Source: Acidaminococcaceae bacterium
GTDB lineage: Bacteria > Bacillota > Negativicutes > Acidaminococcales > Acidaminococcaceae
Length of the DNA: 64,000 nucleotides
Reading direction: 5' to 3'
Assembly (NCBI GenBank): GCA_017405945.1
Contig: JAFQZL010000048.1
Coordinates: 1-64,000, forward strand
Positions 34,493-42,179 of the stretch are shown here, in pieces. The notes under the pieces are model-generated. The model did no database searches. It was not told where the DNA came from and saw nothing but the letters and a program-made list of their open reading frames with translations. Both the position numbers and the translations under genes were made by a program. Numbering within the stretch: position 1 is the stretch's first letter; each line of letters opens with the position of its first letter.

Positions 34493-34903
34493 TCAGAACG
34501 GCATTTCTTCGTCAAACGGATCGGTGTCGATTCCGCCCTGCGGAGCAGAGGCAGAGGACGTTGCCGTGTTGGGTTTGCCGGACGATTTTGCACCAAAGTC
34601 GAATTTTTCCACGTTCACTTCATAGGTACGGCGTTTCTCACCGGTACTCTTGTCAACATAGTCGTTGATGGACATCCAGCCTTCAATAGCCAGCTGGTCG
34701 CCCTTGTGGCAGTATTTTGCCAACAGGGAAGCGGCCTGTCGCCACACCACGCAGTCGAAAAAGTCGGTTTCATACTTGTCGCTCTGTTTATTCTTGAACG
34801 GGCGTGTCACAGCCAGGGAAAAACGAGCCAGCTCCGTACCGCTCTGCGAGGTCTTTACTTCAATGTCTTTTGTCAGTCTGCCGATTAAAATAATCTTGTT
34901 CAT
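34493..34903 (-). CDS. ssb: Single-stranded DNA-binding protein
   Basis: The protein has 136 residues from ATG 34903 (MNKIILIGRLTKDIEVKTSQ), with GGAG upstream. The OB fold has the typical FDCVVWRQ and KGDQLAIEGW blocks, and the acidic tip ends DPFDEEMPF, which recruits partner proteins. Plasmid SSBs are classic leading-region genes. It has its own strong promoter with the shared 20-bp operator and may also be read from hairpin 3. Confidence 0.97.
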   Translation of the reverse strand: MNKIILIGRLTKDIEVKTSQSGTELARFSLAVTRPFKNKQSDKYETDFFDCVVWRQAASLLAKYCHKGDQLAIEGWMSINDYVDKSTGEKRRTYEVNVEKFDFGAKSSGKPNTATSSASAPQGGIDTDPFDEEMPF

Positions 34904-34958
34904 ACCATAATCTCCTTTTTTCAATAAAATAAATTTTTGGGGCATTGCCCTTTATTAA

Positions 34959-34996
34959 AGTATACCATAATAACGAGTTATTGTCAATACATTAAC
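34959..34996 (-). promoter_or_regulatory. ssb promoter with shared operator
   Basis: Minus-strand GTTAATGTATTGACAATAAC spans 34996-34977 and includes the -35 TTGACA (34987-34982); TATACT (34964-34959) follows after 17 bp. Confidence 0.85.
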
Positions 34997-35116
34997 TCAT
35001 ATAATGAACAATAAAGTTGCGATTAGCGAATTTTTGAACCACGCCATCCAAACCACAGCGACCGCGCCAAGGAACACTGTGTCGCAATGGTTCCTCATCC
35101 CTCTGCTCATCATCAT
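34997..35116 (-). CDS. 39-residue membrane peptide behind hairpin 3
   Basis: From ATG 35116 the reading is MMMSRGMRNHCDTVFLGAVA, then VVWMAWFKNSLIATLLFII. It is strongly hydrophobic with two possible short spans. AGGAGG lies 4-9 nt before the triple ATG. It is the first frame after hairpin 3, and its stop abuts the ssb operator. No family; coding supported by RBS, position and composition. Confidence 0.55.
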   Translation of the reverse strand: MMMSRGMRNHCDTVFLGAVAVVWMAWFKNSLIATLLFII

Positions 35117-35148
35117 ATTTCCTCCTTTCTCTCCTCTTCCGTCATCGT

Positions 35149-35340
35149 CCCTGTGGGCCGCTGCTGTTTTGGATTTTTTCTTGCCACATTAAAAACGACC
35201 GGACAAGCCCGGAGCGCAAGGGGTCGCCCAAAATTTTTACGCACCACAAAAATTTCGGGGGATGCCACTTGCCCCTTGCGGGGAAGGCGCGGTCGTTACA
35301 ATGGGGGAAGGAAAAAACCGGAAACGCACTCCACTCCCAG
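35149..35340 (-). promoter_or_regulatory. Large hairpin element, copy 3
   Basis: Outer stem AACGACCG/CGGTCGTT, middle stem CGCAAGGGG/CCCCTTGCG, inner stem CCCAAAATTTTT / AAAAATTTCGGG (one mismatch). The inner stem differs at many positions from the A8/T8 of other copies but still pairs. TACAAT lies at the base of the right arm, unpaired, 15 nt after TTGCGG. The AT tract found at the other copies is missing. Confidence 0.75.
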
Positions 35341-35413
35341 ATCAACGGACATATCCGAAAAGTATATCTTTCGTTATAAGTCTAATAAAAAGTTTTCTAT
35401 TTGAATTATACTT

Positions 35414-35448
35414 AAAATAAAAAAACAGTATCCAAAATGGATACTGTT
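35414..35448 (-). terminator. Terminator of the 35894 repressor gene
   Basis: On the minus strand AACAGTATCCA and TGGATACTGTT pair around TTT and run into TTTTTTTATTTT. A second hairpin ACAGCC/GGCTGT with a plus-strand T7 lies at 35455-35476. Confidence 0.8.
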
Positions 35449-35474
35449 CCTCTTACAGCCGCAAGGCTGTTTTT

Positions 35475-35894
35475 TTATTTGTCTTTTTCCTCCTGGGCGA
35501 TCCTTGCGTAAACTTCGGCGGTTTTCAGCAGGAAATCTTTCCCGCCGGGGGCGAGGGACTGGTAATATTTGAGCAGTTTCTGCTCGTCCGGCGCCAGCGC
35601 GTCAGATCCGGTTCGTTTGTCTATGTCGGAGGCTTTGCCTTCACCGGTGAGCCAGTTGGTGCTGACATGGAGCTTCTCGGCAATGAGCTTGAGCTTGTCT
35701 ATCCTCGGTTCTGCGTTCTTGGCAAGGTATTGGGAGATGTTCGACGGGGCAATATCGCAGGCCTTAGCCAGTTCCGCCTGTGACATCATGCGGGACGCCA
35801 GCGCAAACGCAAGTCTGAAGGAAAACGTGTTTTCTATGGCCGGGGAAGACGAATCATTTACTTTTTTCTTCAGTATCTTTTTTGTGTTGCTCAT
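35475..35894 (-). CDS. XRE-family repressor
   Basis: The protein has 139 residues from ATG 35894 with AGGAGG upstream. The helix-turn-helix is near residues 28-80 (MSQAELAKACDIAPSNISQY), followed by LHVSTNWLTGEG and a helical C-terminus. It is divergent to the 36150 gene; the 250-bp gap holds promoters and repeated words, the layout of a phage-like immunity switch. Confidence 0.85.
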   Translation of the reverse strand: MSNTKKILKKKVNDSSSPAIENTFSFRLAFALASRMMSQAELAKACDIAPSNISQYLAKNAEPRIDKLKLIAEKLHVSTNWLTGEGKASDIDKRTGSDALAPDEQKLLKYYQSLAPGGKDFLLKTAEVYARIAQEEKDK

Positions 35895-36050
35895 AACGGC
35901 TCCTCCTGTTATCAACGCCTTTGTTTCCGCTTTATTGTAACACAAAACTGAAAGATGCACAACGTTTTTGGTAATAAAGTATTGTATTTGTAAAAAAAAT
36001 ATTTAATGTGTTAACAAAAACTACAAAATCGAAAAAAAGTTTTTTGTATG

Positions 36051-36132
36051 TTGACAAATTGAATAAAAGCAATTACAATATATATAAAACAGAACATTTA
36101 AAATTGTATAAAAAGTTAAAGCAATTACAATA
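36051..36132 (+). promoter_or_regulatory. Promoter and repeated operator before 36150
   Basis: TTGACA (36051-36056), 17 bp, TACAAT (36074-36079). AAAGCAATTACAATA occurs at 36066-36080, over the -10, and again at 36118-36132, a likely repressor site. Confidence 0.75.
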
Positions 36133-36149
36133 ATAAAGGAGTGGAAAAA

Positions 36150-36434
36150 GTGGTTAGAAGGCAGGGAAGGACCGGGAAGCCTTATAACGTAGCATTTTCA
36201 TCCAAGCGGCTAAAAGGCCGGATTGTGGAAGTGTACGGTTCTGCGGCACGCTTTGCCGCCGCTATGGGGATGAGCAAGGCGTCATTAAGCGGACGCCTTA
36301 CCGGACGCACTCCGTTTTTGCAGGGGGAGATCTGGTATGCATGCATCCTTTTACAGATTAAGAAGGAGGAAATAGGCGACTTCTTCTTCTGTCCGGAAGA
36401 GAGGGGTGACGGACACGATGACGGAGATCTTTGA
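36150..36434 (+). CDS. DUF739/Cro-like regulator
   Basis: The protein has 94 residues from GTG 36150, 8 nt after AGGAG; an in-frame GTG at 36141 overlaps the RBS. GRIVEVYGSAARFAAAMGMS then KASLSGRLTGRTPF is a helix-turn-helix like phage Cro/DUF739 proteins. It is divergent from the XRE gene at 35894 and probably forms the opposing half of the switch. Confidence 0.75.
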   Translation: MVRRQGRTGKPYNVAFSSKRLKGRIVEVYGSAARFAAAMGMSKASLSGRLTGRTPFLQGEIWYACILLQIKKEEIGDFFFCPEERGDGHDDGDL

Positions 36435-36756
36435 CAACAAGCATTGTGTTTACGTTTTTCTGATCGCTGTGATGGAAGGCTGCACACTGGAAAAGGCGAA
36501 GGCGTTATACGAGGGCGAAAAGGTTTGGGTGTCTCCTGAAATGATAGAGGAGATGGCCGAGATGTACAAGACCATGAACATGCAGGAGATTGCAGAGGTT
36601 TATGGGTTAAAACGACAGCAGGTTGGCTTATTCCTGCAACAATGGCGAGAGGAACAGAAAAAGAGAAGCGAGGGAAAGGAAAATGAAAACGGCGAAACTG
36701 ATAATGACGGTAAAAATGATGCAGGATCGGGAGGCGTGGCTGAAGCAGCGGAATAA
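36406..36756 (+). CDS. Small protein with HTH-like segment
   Basis: The protein has 116 residues from GTG 36406, or 112 from ATG 36418. It overlaps the end of the preceding gene and the start of the next one, so translation is coupled. MQEIAEVYGLKRQQVGLFLQ near residue 60 is helix-turn-helix-like; the tail is acidic and low in complexity. Not otherwise recognised. Confidence 0.65.
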   Translation: MTDTMTEIFDNKHCVYVFLIAVMEGCTLEKAKALYEGEKVWVSPEMIEEMAEMYKTMNMQEIAEVYGLKRQQVGLFLQQWREEQKKRSEGKENENGETDNDGKNDAGSGGVAEAAE

Positions 36757-37606
36757 AGGGATCGGCGGTACGGATGCTTCTATAATAATGGGTATGAGCC
36801 GGTTCAAGACGCTGCATCGGTTATGGGCGGAAAAAACAGGCAGATTTCAGGCGGAGGATATTTCCGATAACGAGGCCGTGCATTTTGGCTCGATACTGGA
36901 AGAGGTAGTCGCCGAGGAATTCGTGCGGCGTACCGGAAAGAAGGTAAAGAAGCAGGGGCTTCTCCGTTCGCTGGAGCATTCGTGGATGCTGGCCAGCGTG
37001 GACCGCGTGCTGGTCGGGGAAGAAGCAGGTCTTGAATGCAAGACGGCCTCCTTTATGATGCGGAAAGAATGGGAAGACGGTTACGGTCGGTTCGGAGGCA
37101 TTCCCGAAGGTTATTATTGCCAGTGCCAGTGGTATATGGCAGTGACCGGGTATTCCAGATGGTATATCGCCTGTCTGATCGGCGGGCAGCATTACGTCTG
37201 CCGCACGGTGGAGCGGGACGAGGATTTCATCCGCGAGATGATTATGAAGACAGGCGCATTTTGGGCAAGCGTGAATAATGATACGCTTCCTCCCGTGGAC
37301 TGCACCGAGGACTGTGCGAGGAACCTGACCGCTGTATACCAGGGCGTGGAGAATCGCAGTGCGGAACTGCCCGAAACGATGGAAGATTCTTTTATTATGC
37401 TGGAGGACATTGATCGCAGGATCGCCGAGCTGCAGGACCAGAGGGCGTTGCACGAGAACCTGATCAAGGCGGAGCTGAAGGACGCGGAATACGGCAGGAC
37501 GGCGTCCGGGTATTACGCAAGCTGGAAACGCAGCAAGCGGTTCTACAAAGGCACCAACATACCGATCCGTTCGTTCCGGTACGGGAAGGGGGCGGCGGCG
37601 ACATGA
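36683..37606 (+). CDS. YqaJ-family viral recombinase exonuclease
   Basis: The protein has 307 residues from ATG 36683 (GGAAAGGAAA upstream). GIGGTDASIIMGMSRFKT opens the YqaJ fold; ASVDRVL and GLECKTAS carry the D-ExK nuclease residues, and YYCQCQWYMAVTGYSRW is the typical second half. YqaJ exonucleases pair with annealing proteins such as the ERF protein at 15243 in phage-type recombination. Confidence 0.88.
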   Translation: MKTAKLIMTVKMMQDREAWLKQRNKGIGGTDASIIMGMSRFKTLHRLWAEKTGRFQAEDISDNEAVHFGSILEEVVAEEFVRRTGKKVKKQGLLRSLEHSWMLASVDRVLVGEEAGLECKTASFMMRKEWEDGYGRFGGIPEGYYCQCQWYMAVTGYSRWYIACLIGGQHYVCRTVERDEDFIREMIMKTGAFWASVNNDTLPPVDCTEDCARNLTAVYQGVENRSAELPETMEDSFIMLEDIDRRIAELQDQRALHENLIKAELKDAEYGRTASGYYASWKRSKRFYKGTNIPIRSFRYGKGAAAT

Positions 37607-37995
37607 GGAACATTTCCGTATATCGAAGCTTTAACTGCCAGAACCCGTCCGGCATTACGCCCAACATCGGTTGGTACGCCCTGTGCGAATGTGTACTGAC
37701 CGACCATACCCCCTGTGATGTACTGTACAGGTGGTGCGGTTTGGAAAAGAAATCAAAACCGTCAGGCCGTGCATCGGTGACGCGCAGATATGTCCATGTG
37801 GACGTCGTCAAGCTGCGCCGCCTGAAAGAAGAGCAGAAGATTTCCTTTTCGGCCATGGCGAAGATGGCAGGGACGAGCCTGTATCCCTTTTGGAAGCTGT
37901 TCCGGAACAACGAGGGACGCATATTGGAAGGGTCCCTGCGGATGCTGGAAGAAAAGATGCACCTGAAACGGGGCGAACTGGAATTGATCGCCTGA
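37603..37995 (+). CDS. Putative regulator with a GWYALxEC domain
   Basis: The protein has 130 residues and overlaps the exonuclease by 4 bp (ATGA). Residues 10-46 (NPSGITPNIGWYALCECVLT, then VLYRWCGL) match residues 10-46 of the protein at 47710-48147 (NPAGIVINLGWYALAECILT, VLSKWCGI). The C-terminal halves differ: here a basic helical segment with KISFSAMAKMAGTSLYPF, likely helix-turn-helix. The shared N-terminal domain is unknown to me. Confidence 0.7.
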   Translation: MRNISVYRSFNCQNPSGITPNIGWYALCECVLTDHTPCDVLYRWCGLEKKSKPSGRASVTRRYVHVDVVKLRRLKEEQKISFSAMAKMAGTSLYPFWKLFRNNEGRILEGSLRMLEEKMHLKRGELELIA

Positions 37996-38013
37996 CAGCG
38001 ACAATATAGACAA

Positions 38014-38085
38014 GATTCAGAAGAAAGAATTGTAACACATGTAGCGAAAGATTCAGAAGAACTGATAGTAACACACGTAGCGAAA
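38014..38085 (+). repeat. Two tandem 36-nt repeats before 38179
   Basis: 38014-38049 and 38050-38085 both begin GATTCAGAAGAA and end GTAGCGAAA (30 of 36 positions identical by eye). The same unit occurs twice at 30715-30786 on the minus strand, again just upstream of a gene. Confidence 0.8.
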
Positions 38086-38178
38086 GTTTTACAAAACAGC
38101 GCAAGGGAAAACGTAAGCTGTGTTAAGATTGGCATAGGAACAGATTTGTTTTTAGTCAATCGAAAGCGTGGTGATCGT

Positions 38179-38799
38179 ATGGATTTCAGTGTAGACTGGG
38201 ATAATCTGCCGGTGATGGATGGAGAGGTCACGCCCCGGCCCCTGAAGGCTGTGTCCCTGTTGAAGATGGACAGAACGGGGCTGCGGATGCTGACAACCGC
38301 TGACAACTTCAAAGAGATGGATAAGTATATCCGGGACTACAGCGCCACCGGGCATAACCGGACAAGGATATGTGTTTTGACCGCTCGCTGGAAGGTGGAA
38401 GAAAATTTTAAAGGGTTCGGCGTGATGGTCGTCCCGCTGCGAATAGACAGGAAGCTTTCCTTGGAAACGGATATCTGTGAGAAAGCGCTGATGCAGGATA
38501 TATTCCGGCAATGCAAGTTTATCCGTGAGGACACGAGCGACAAACGGGAAGCAAAGCATACCAACGCGCTCGCAGCTTCACTGTATTGCCTCGATGGGTT
38601 GCGCGAGCCGTTCCTGACAGCCATAAGAAGCAAATGGGAACATTCTTCGGAAGAGTTTTCGTCGAGGTATGTCAGGGGAGAGAACGGGCAGGGGAAACGC
38701 ATACCCGCCGTCCGTGACGTCAAGACGGGGAAGAAGACCGCAAAGAAACAAAAAAACACAAAAACAAGGGAACGGGACGGGCTGAAAAAGACGCTTTGA
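38179..38799 (+). CDS. Hypothetical protein with basic tail
   Basis: The protein has 206 residues from ATG 38179; a TTG at 38146 is less likely. The core is a mixed fold (RTRICVLTARWKVEENFKGF; GVMVVPLRIDRKL), and the last 45 residues are Lys/Arg/Thr-rich, as in nucleic-acid binders. It may be controlled by the 36-nt repeats 90 bp upstream. Not recognised. Confidence 0.65.
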   Translation: MDFSVDWDNLPVMDGEVTPRPLKAVSLLKMDRTGLRMLTTADNFKEMDKYIRDYSATGHNRTRICVLTARWKVEENFKGFGVMVVPLRIDRKLSLETDICEKALMQDIFRQCKFIREDTSDKREAKHTNALAASLYCLDGLREPFLTAIRSKWEHSSEEFSSRYVRGENGQGKRIPAVRDVKTGKKTAKKQKNTKTRERDGLKKTL

Positions 38800-38815
38800 A
38801 AAGGCGGTGGGAAAG

Positions 38816-39472
38816 ATGTCGTTTTCGGTAGAAGAAGATTTTTTCTGCAATGTCTATTGCGAGATGGTGAACTGGGAATGGGAACGGTCCATGCAAAAGG
38901 CCCTCTCTGAATCCAGGGCGGAACTGCAGGAATCAAGGGACAGGCTCAATGCCGTCCATCACAAGGGTTCCCTTATTATGAAAAAGATGCGGGATACCGC
39001 TATCGGGACTGACAAGTATCTTCTTCTTCAAAACGCTTTGAAGAAGGTAAAAGCGGCACAGGTAAAATGTACCGCGGATTTTTATGAACGGAAACACAGG
39101 CACACTGTTTTCACGAAGCAGTACCGTACGGAAAGCAGGAAACGGAAGGGCCAGGCAAAAGCCGTGTTCAACGGGATGACGCTGAACCAGAAGGTCTTAT
39201 TGGCAAGGAGCCTGATGGACAGGGGCATCGCCGTGACCGCCTGCAGGAAATATCTTGTCGCTGCGGAAGAACATGCGGCCTCATACGGTATGGCCATGGA
39301 CCAGGTACAGGAAAGTGCGGATCTGGCACTGCACCGCGAAACAGAAAAGGATATAGCAGTAAAAGAATGGCGTCAGAAAAGAGTAAGCCCCCATCCCCGA
39401 CGTAAAGAGGCGAAAAAAAATACTTATCAGCGTTCAGGATATGCCGAAGGCAGGAAAATAGAAATCTGCTAA
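38816..39472 (+). CDS. Basic coiled-coil hypothetical protein
   Basis: The protein has 218 residues from ATG 38816, 17 bp after the previous stop. Long helices (MQKALSESRAELQESRDRLN) and a Lys/Arg-rich second half. Probably in an operon with 38179. Not recognised. Confidence 0.65.
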   Translation: MSFSVEEDFFCNVYCEMVNWEWERSMQKALSESRAELQESRDRLNAVHHKGSLIMKKMRDTAIGTDKYLLLQNALKKVKAAQVKCTADFYERKHRHTVFTKQYRTESRKRKGQAKAVFNGMTLNQKVLLARSLMDRGIAVTACRKYLVAAEEHAASYGMAMDQVQESADLALHRETEKDIAVKEWRQKRVSPHPRRKEAKKNTYQRSGYAEGRKIEIC

Positions 39473-39486
39473 TACATATTTTTTTA

Positions 39487-39537
39487 CTTGCGGAAAATAA
39501 TATAAAGTATATAGTAAAGGATATTATTTTCCGCAAG
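39487..39537. repeat. 17-bp perfect inverted repeat
   Basis: CTTGCGGAAAATAATAT (39487-39503) and its complement (39521-39537) flank AAAGTATATAGTAAAGG. It lies 44 bp before the 39581 gene and contains -10-like words; an operator or regulatory hairpin. Confidence 0.7.
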
Positions 39538-39580
39538 GGAAGATGAAATATGCCTTGGGCAAGATTTAAAGGAGAAGTAA

Positions 39581-39835
39581 ATGAACAGAAACAAGAAGAA
39601 GAAGGAGATTATTGAAAGGTTGGATACATTGGGCATTCCGGCGGTTCCGGACGAAAGCGGAAAGATCACGCTTGCTCTGGTCAGTCAGGAGACGAAAAGA
39701 AATATCTGTCTTCCCTTGGAGGAGATGGAGGATCTGATAGACAAGGCTTGTGAAATCGGTCTGCGCAGCCTTGCTGACGGCGTCTTAAAAAACATCGTTA
39801 TCACGCTTTACAACAAGGAATATGTCTACAAGTAA
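39581..39835 (+). CDS. Small protein, paralogue of 62297-62566
   Basis: The protein has 84 residues. KKKKEIIERLDTLGIPAVPD, ICLPLEEMEDLIDKACEIGL and TLYNKEYVYK align along their length with the 89-residue protein at 62297. GGAG precedes ATG. Single gene between an inverted repeat and a terminator. Function unknown. Confidence 0.7.
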   Translation: MNRNKKKKEIIERLDTLGIPAVPDESGKITLALVSQETKRNICLPLEEMEDLIDKACEIGLRSLADGVLKNIVITLYNKEYVYK

Positions 39836-39858
39836 TACCGCTGTATAGCAGGTGTAAA

Positions 39859-39885
39859 AAAGAAAGGGCGAAAGCCCTTTCTTTT
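39859..39885 (+). terminator. Terminator
   Basis: AAAGAAAGGGC, GAAA, GCCCTTTCTTT, then T: a stable stem with a tetraloop. Confidence 0.85.
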
Positions 39886-39898
39886 AGACCATCAACAT

Positions 39899-39965
39899 AA
39901 TGTTTCTAATAAATATTATATAGATTATATAAATCATATAGATTATATAGATTATATAGAACATA
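39899..39965. repeat. ATATAGATT direct repeats before parA (candidate partition site)
   Basis: TATATAGATTATATA-like units repeat four times directly upstream of the parA promoter region. Such iterated AT-rich arrays upstream of parA often bind the partner RHH protein. Confidence 0.55.
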
Positions 39966-39999
39966 TGAAACACGTAGAACAGATGAAGGAGGAAACATT

Positions 40000-40689
40000 G
40001 TGAAAGTTATTTCGGTAGTCAACACGAAAGGCGGCACGGGAAAGAGTACAATCGCCGTCAACATCGCCGCAGTGCTGGCAGAAAAAGGAAAGAAAGTCAT
40101 GCTTTTCGACATGGACGAGAAACAAAAATCCAGCATGGATTTCTGCCGGATCAGGGCCGGCGACAAGACGCTCCCGAAGATTATGGCGGGGACGCTTCTG
40201 CCGGAGCTGCTGGTCGAGGACATCAGGGACTACGACAATTTCGATTACGTGGTAATTGACGCGGGAGCCGGTGACAACGGGCAGGCCCGTGCAGCCGTCC
40301 TGTGCAGCGAACACGGTATGTTGCTCATCCCCGTGCAGCCGTCCACGTTCGACTCCTGGGCGGCAGAAGATACCTTATCCATGCTGCGGGACTGTCAGCG
40401 TCGGTTCATAGGGAGTTTTGATAAAAATTATATCCTGATGAGCCGTCAGCCGACCAACCGCAATATGAATATCCTGAAAGACGCTGACGAGAGTTTCCGC
40501 AGCAAATGTGAAAAGTATCACGTAAGGATGATGGAAAGCGTCATCCACGAGCGTACCGCATTCCGGGAATCCGTCGGCGAGGGGATGGGCGTTTCGGAAT
40601 ATGCAAAGAAAAAACCGTCAGCAAAGAAAGCAGCTGCTGACATGGAAAACCTGGTCGAAGAGATTTTAGGGATTTTAGAGGAGGAATAA
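40000..40689 (+). CDS. parA: ParA partition ATPase
   Basis: The protein has 229 residues with a GTG start after GGAGGAAAC. The deviant Walker A is VVNTKGGTGKST (residues 6-17), Walker B is YVVIDAGAG, and VQPSTFDSWAAED follows. The short form without an N-terminal HTH is type Ib, whose partner is a small RHH protein, here the next gene. ParA moves plasmid copies along the nucleoid, indicating that the element exists as a plasmid at least part of the time. Confidence 0.93.
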   Translation: MKVISVVNTKGGTGKSTIAVNIAAVLAEKGKKVMLFDMDEKQKSSMDFCRIRAGDKTLPKIMAGTLLPELLVEDIRDYDNFDYVVIDAGAGDNGQARAAVLCSEHGMLLIPVQPSTFDSWAAEDTLSMLRDCQRRFIGSFDKNYILMSRQPTNRNMNILKDADESFRSKCEKYHVRMMESVIHERTAFRESVGEGMGVSEYAKKKPSAKKAAADMENLVEEILGILEEE

Positions 40690-40692
40690 ACT

Positions 40693-40917
40693 ATGCCATT
40701 GACAGAAAGACCGACGGACAACGACGTAAGGAGTTTTTTGGATGGAAAATCAGCAAAACCACGGACGAACAGGAACACCGTAAAAGAACGTTCCTATCTT
40801 CTTCGTCTCCCTGCGGATGAGATGGCCCGTATAAAGTCGATCGCGGCAAGGCGGGGAGAGACGATGAAGGAATTTATGGCCCACGCTATTATAAAGGCGT
40901 GTGAAGAAGAGGAATGA
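40693..40917 (+). CDS. RHH partition partner (ParG/ParB-like)
   Basis: The protein has 74 residues, starting 3 bp after parA. A disordered basic N-terminus precedes ERSYLLRLPADEMARIKSIA and GETMKEFMAHAIIKACEE, the strand-helix-helix of CopG-type proteins. By position it should bind the repeats at 39899-39965. Confidence 0.8.
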   Translation: MPLTERPTDNDVRSFLDGKSAKPRTNRNTVKERSYLLRLPADEMARIKSIAARRGETMKEFMAHAIIKACEEEE

Positions 40918-41195
40918 TTACAAGAGAGTGGCATCGGAGACACAAGGACAGATCGAGGGAAAATCTTGATGAATGGTTAAACCGGTACGCAACCGCCAAT
41001 TTTGAGGCCGGTATTGCTTTCGCAGCCATGTTCATCTCCCGTGTCCTGAAAGAAAAGCGCATAGTCACGGACGACGATATCAAAGCATTGAAATTTCACG
41101 AGAAACAATCCGGAGACGCAGAAAGCCGGCATATTTCTCCCATGGAATACAAAGACAAGACTGACAGCAAAAGGGTATACGACAAATTTAAGTGA
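40914..41195 (+). CDS. Hypothetical protein of the par operon
   Basis: The protein has 93 residues and overlaps the RHH gene by 4 bp (ATGA). Helical (ENLDEWLNRYATANFEAGIA) with charged ends. Not recognised; translationally coupled to the partition genes. Confidence 0.65.
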   Translation: MITREWHRRHKDRSRENLDEWLNRYATANFEAGIAFAAMFISRVLKEKRIVTDDDIKALKFHEKQSGDAESRHISPMEYKDKTDSKRVYDKFK

Positions 41196-41234
41196 TGCAA
41201 AAATTAACAGACGTGTCAGAAAGGTTAGGTAAAA

Positions 41235-41687
41235 ATGACTTGGGTATCGCACAGCGTTGTTACATACGCCACGATGTTTGTGGTTACGCACAACGTATAT
41301 ATCGCAGGGGCCGCCATGCTGGGCAGCACGTTCCCGGATCGCATCGAAGGCCCGTTGTGGCAGATGTGGCACCGTTCCTATTCACATTGGTTCGTCCTGT
41401 ACGTAGCGGTCATGGCGCTTTTATGGTCGCCTGACATCTTATCCGTGAACGGCCCGTTCCTGTGGAAAGAGGGGCTTGGCCATACGGCGAGGACGTTTTT
41501 CTTTTGGTTCTTCGCCGGGGCATTGCTTCATATACCGGAGGATGCAATATGCGGACCGGTACCGTTCCTGTATCCGACGAAACGGACGACAGTACTGCCC
41601 AGATTGTTCAGGGTGAGGTCGGTCGGGGAATTCTTTTTCGTGACCGGATATTGCATGTTACTTTATTTACTAAACAAATGGATATAA
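41235..41687 (+). CDS. YdjM/DUF457-like membrane metal-dependent hydrolase
   Basis: The protein has 150 residues with four hydrophobic segments. The histidine/acid pattern SHSVVTYATMF, GSTFPDRIEG, HRSYSHWF and LLHIPEDAICG fits the YdjM (LexA-regulated, membrane-bound metal hydrolase) family. Substrate unknown. It lies 39 bp after the par operon. Confidence 0.75.
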   Translation: MTWVSHSVVTYATMFVVTHNVYIAGAAMLGSTFPDRIEGPLWQMWHRSYSHWFVLYVAVMALLWSPDILSVNGPFLWKEGLGHTARTFFFWFFAGALLHIPEDAICGPVPFLYPTKRTTVLPRLFRVRSVGEFFFVTGYCMLLYLLNKWI

Positions 41688-41703
41688 GAAAGGAATGTTA
41701 TTT

Positions 41704-42141
41704 ATGACAATATCTCCAAACAACACTGGTTCTTTAACCCCTTCTGCGCCTGTATCTCCTTTGGCACAGCCTTCGCAGCAGCAGGCGTTAAAGGCGTTTG
41801 TAAAGAATAATTTGCGCGAGGGGATTGATTACGGGCAGATCCCCGGGGTAAAGAACAACGTGCTTTTTAAGCCCGGGGCCACCAAAATAATCAATTTCCT
41901 GCGGCTTAAACCACAGGTTGAGTTACTGCATACCGTGTTCGAGCCGGAACCCAAAGCTATCTCATATACAGTCAAGGTAACATTGGTTACGGAAGACGGG
42001 GCGGCGTTAACCGAAGCGCTGGGCGCAGCCAACACGCTTGAACCGAAGTTTATGAAAGGTGGCATGGGATCGCAGAACCTGGTGGTCAGCCAGGCAGTAA
42101 AGAGGGCTACCATAAGCGCAGTAAAAAACCTGCTCGTATAG
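41704..42141 (+). CDS. Phage-type protein of unknown function (GIDYGxIPG family)
   Basis: The protein has 145 residues from ATG 41704. KNNLREGIDYGQIPGVKNNV followed by LFKPGATKIINFL resembles a family found in phages and plasmids, where the motif reads GxDYGxIPG..KPGAEKL. VVSQAVKRATISAVKNLL matches its C-terminal end. The biochemical role is unknown; its position before recD2 suggests DNA metabolism. Confidence 0.65.
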   Translation: MTISPNNTGSLTPSAPVSPLAQPSQQQALKAFVKNNLREGIDYGQIPGVKNNVLFKPGATKIINFLRLKPQVELLHTVFEPEPKAISYTVKVTLVTEDGAALTEALGAANTLEPKFMKGGMGSQNLVVSQAVKRATISAVKNLLV

Positions 42142-42179
42142 GACTTGTCCAAAAGAAATAACGGGGAAAGGATTATGGT

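Noticed and set aside
35379..35405. GTCTAATAAAAAGTTTTCTATT resembles a decayed CRISPR repeat
   Set aside because: The handle arms are absent and the surroundings are AT-rich; similarity is within chance.
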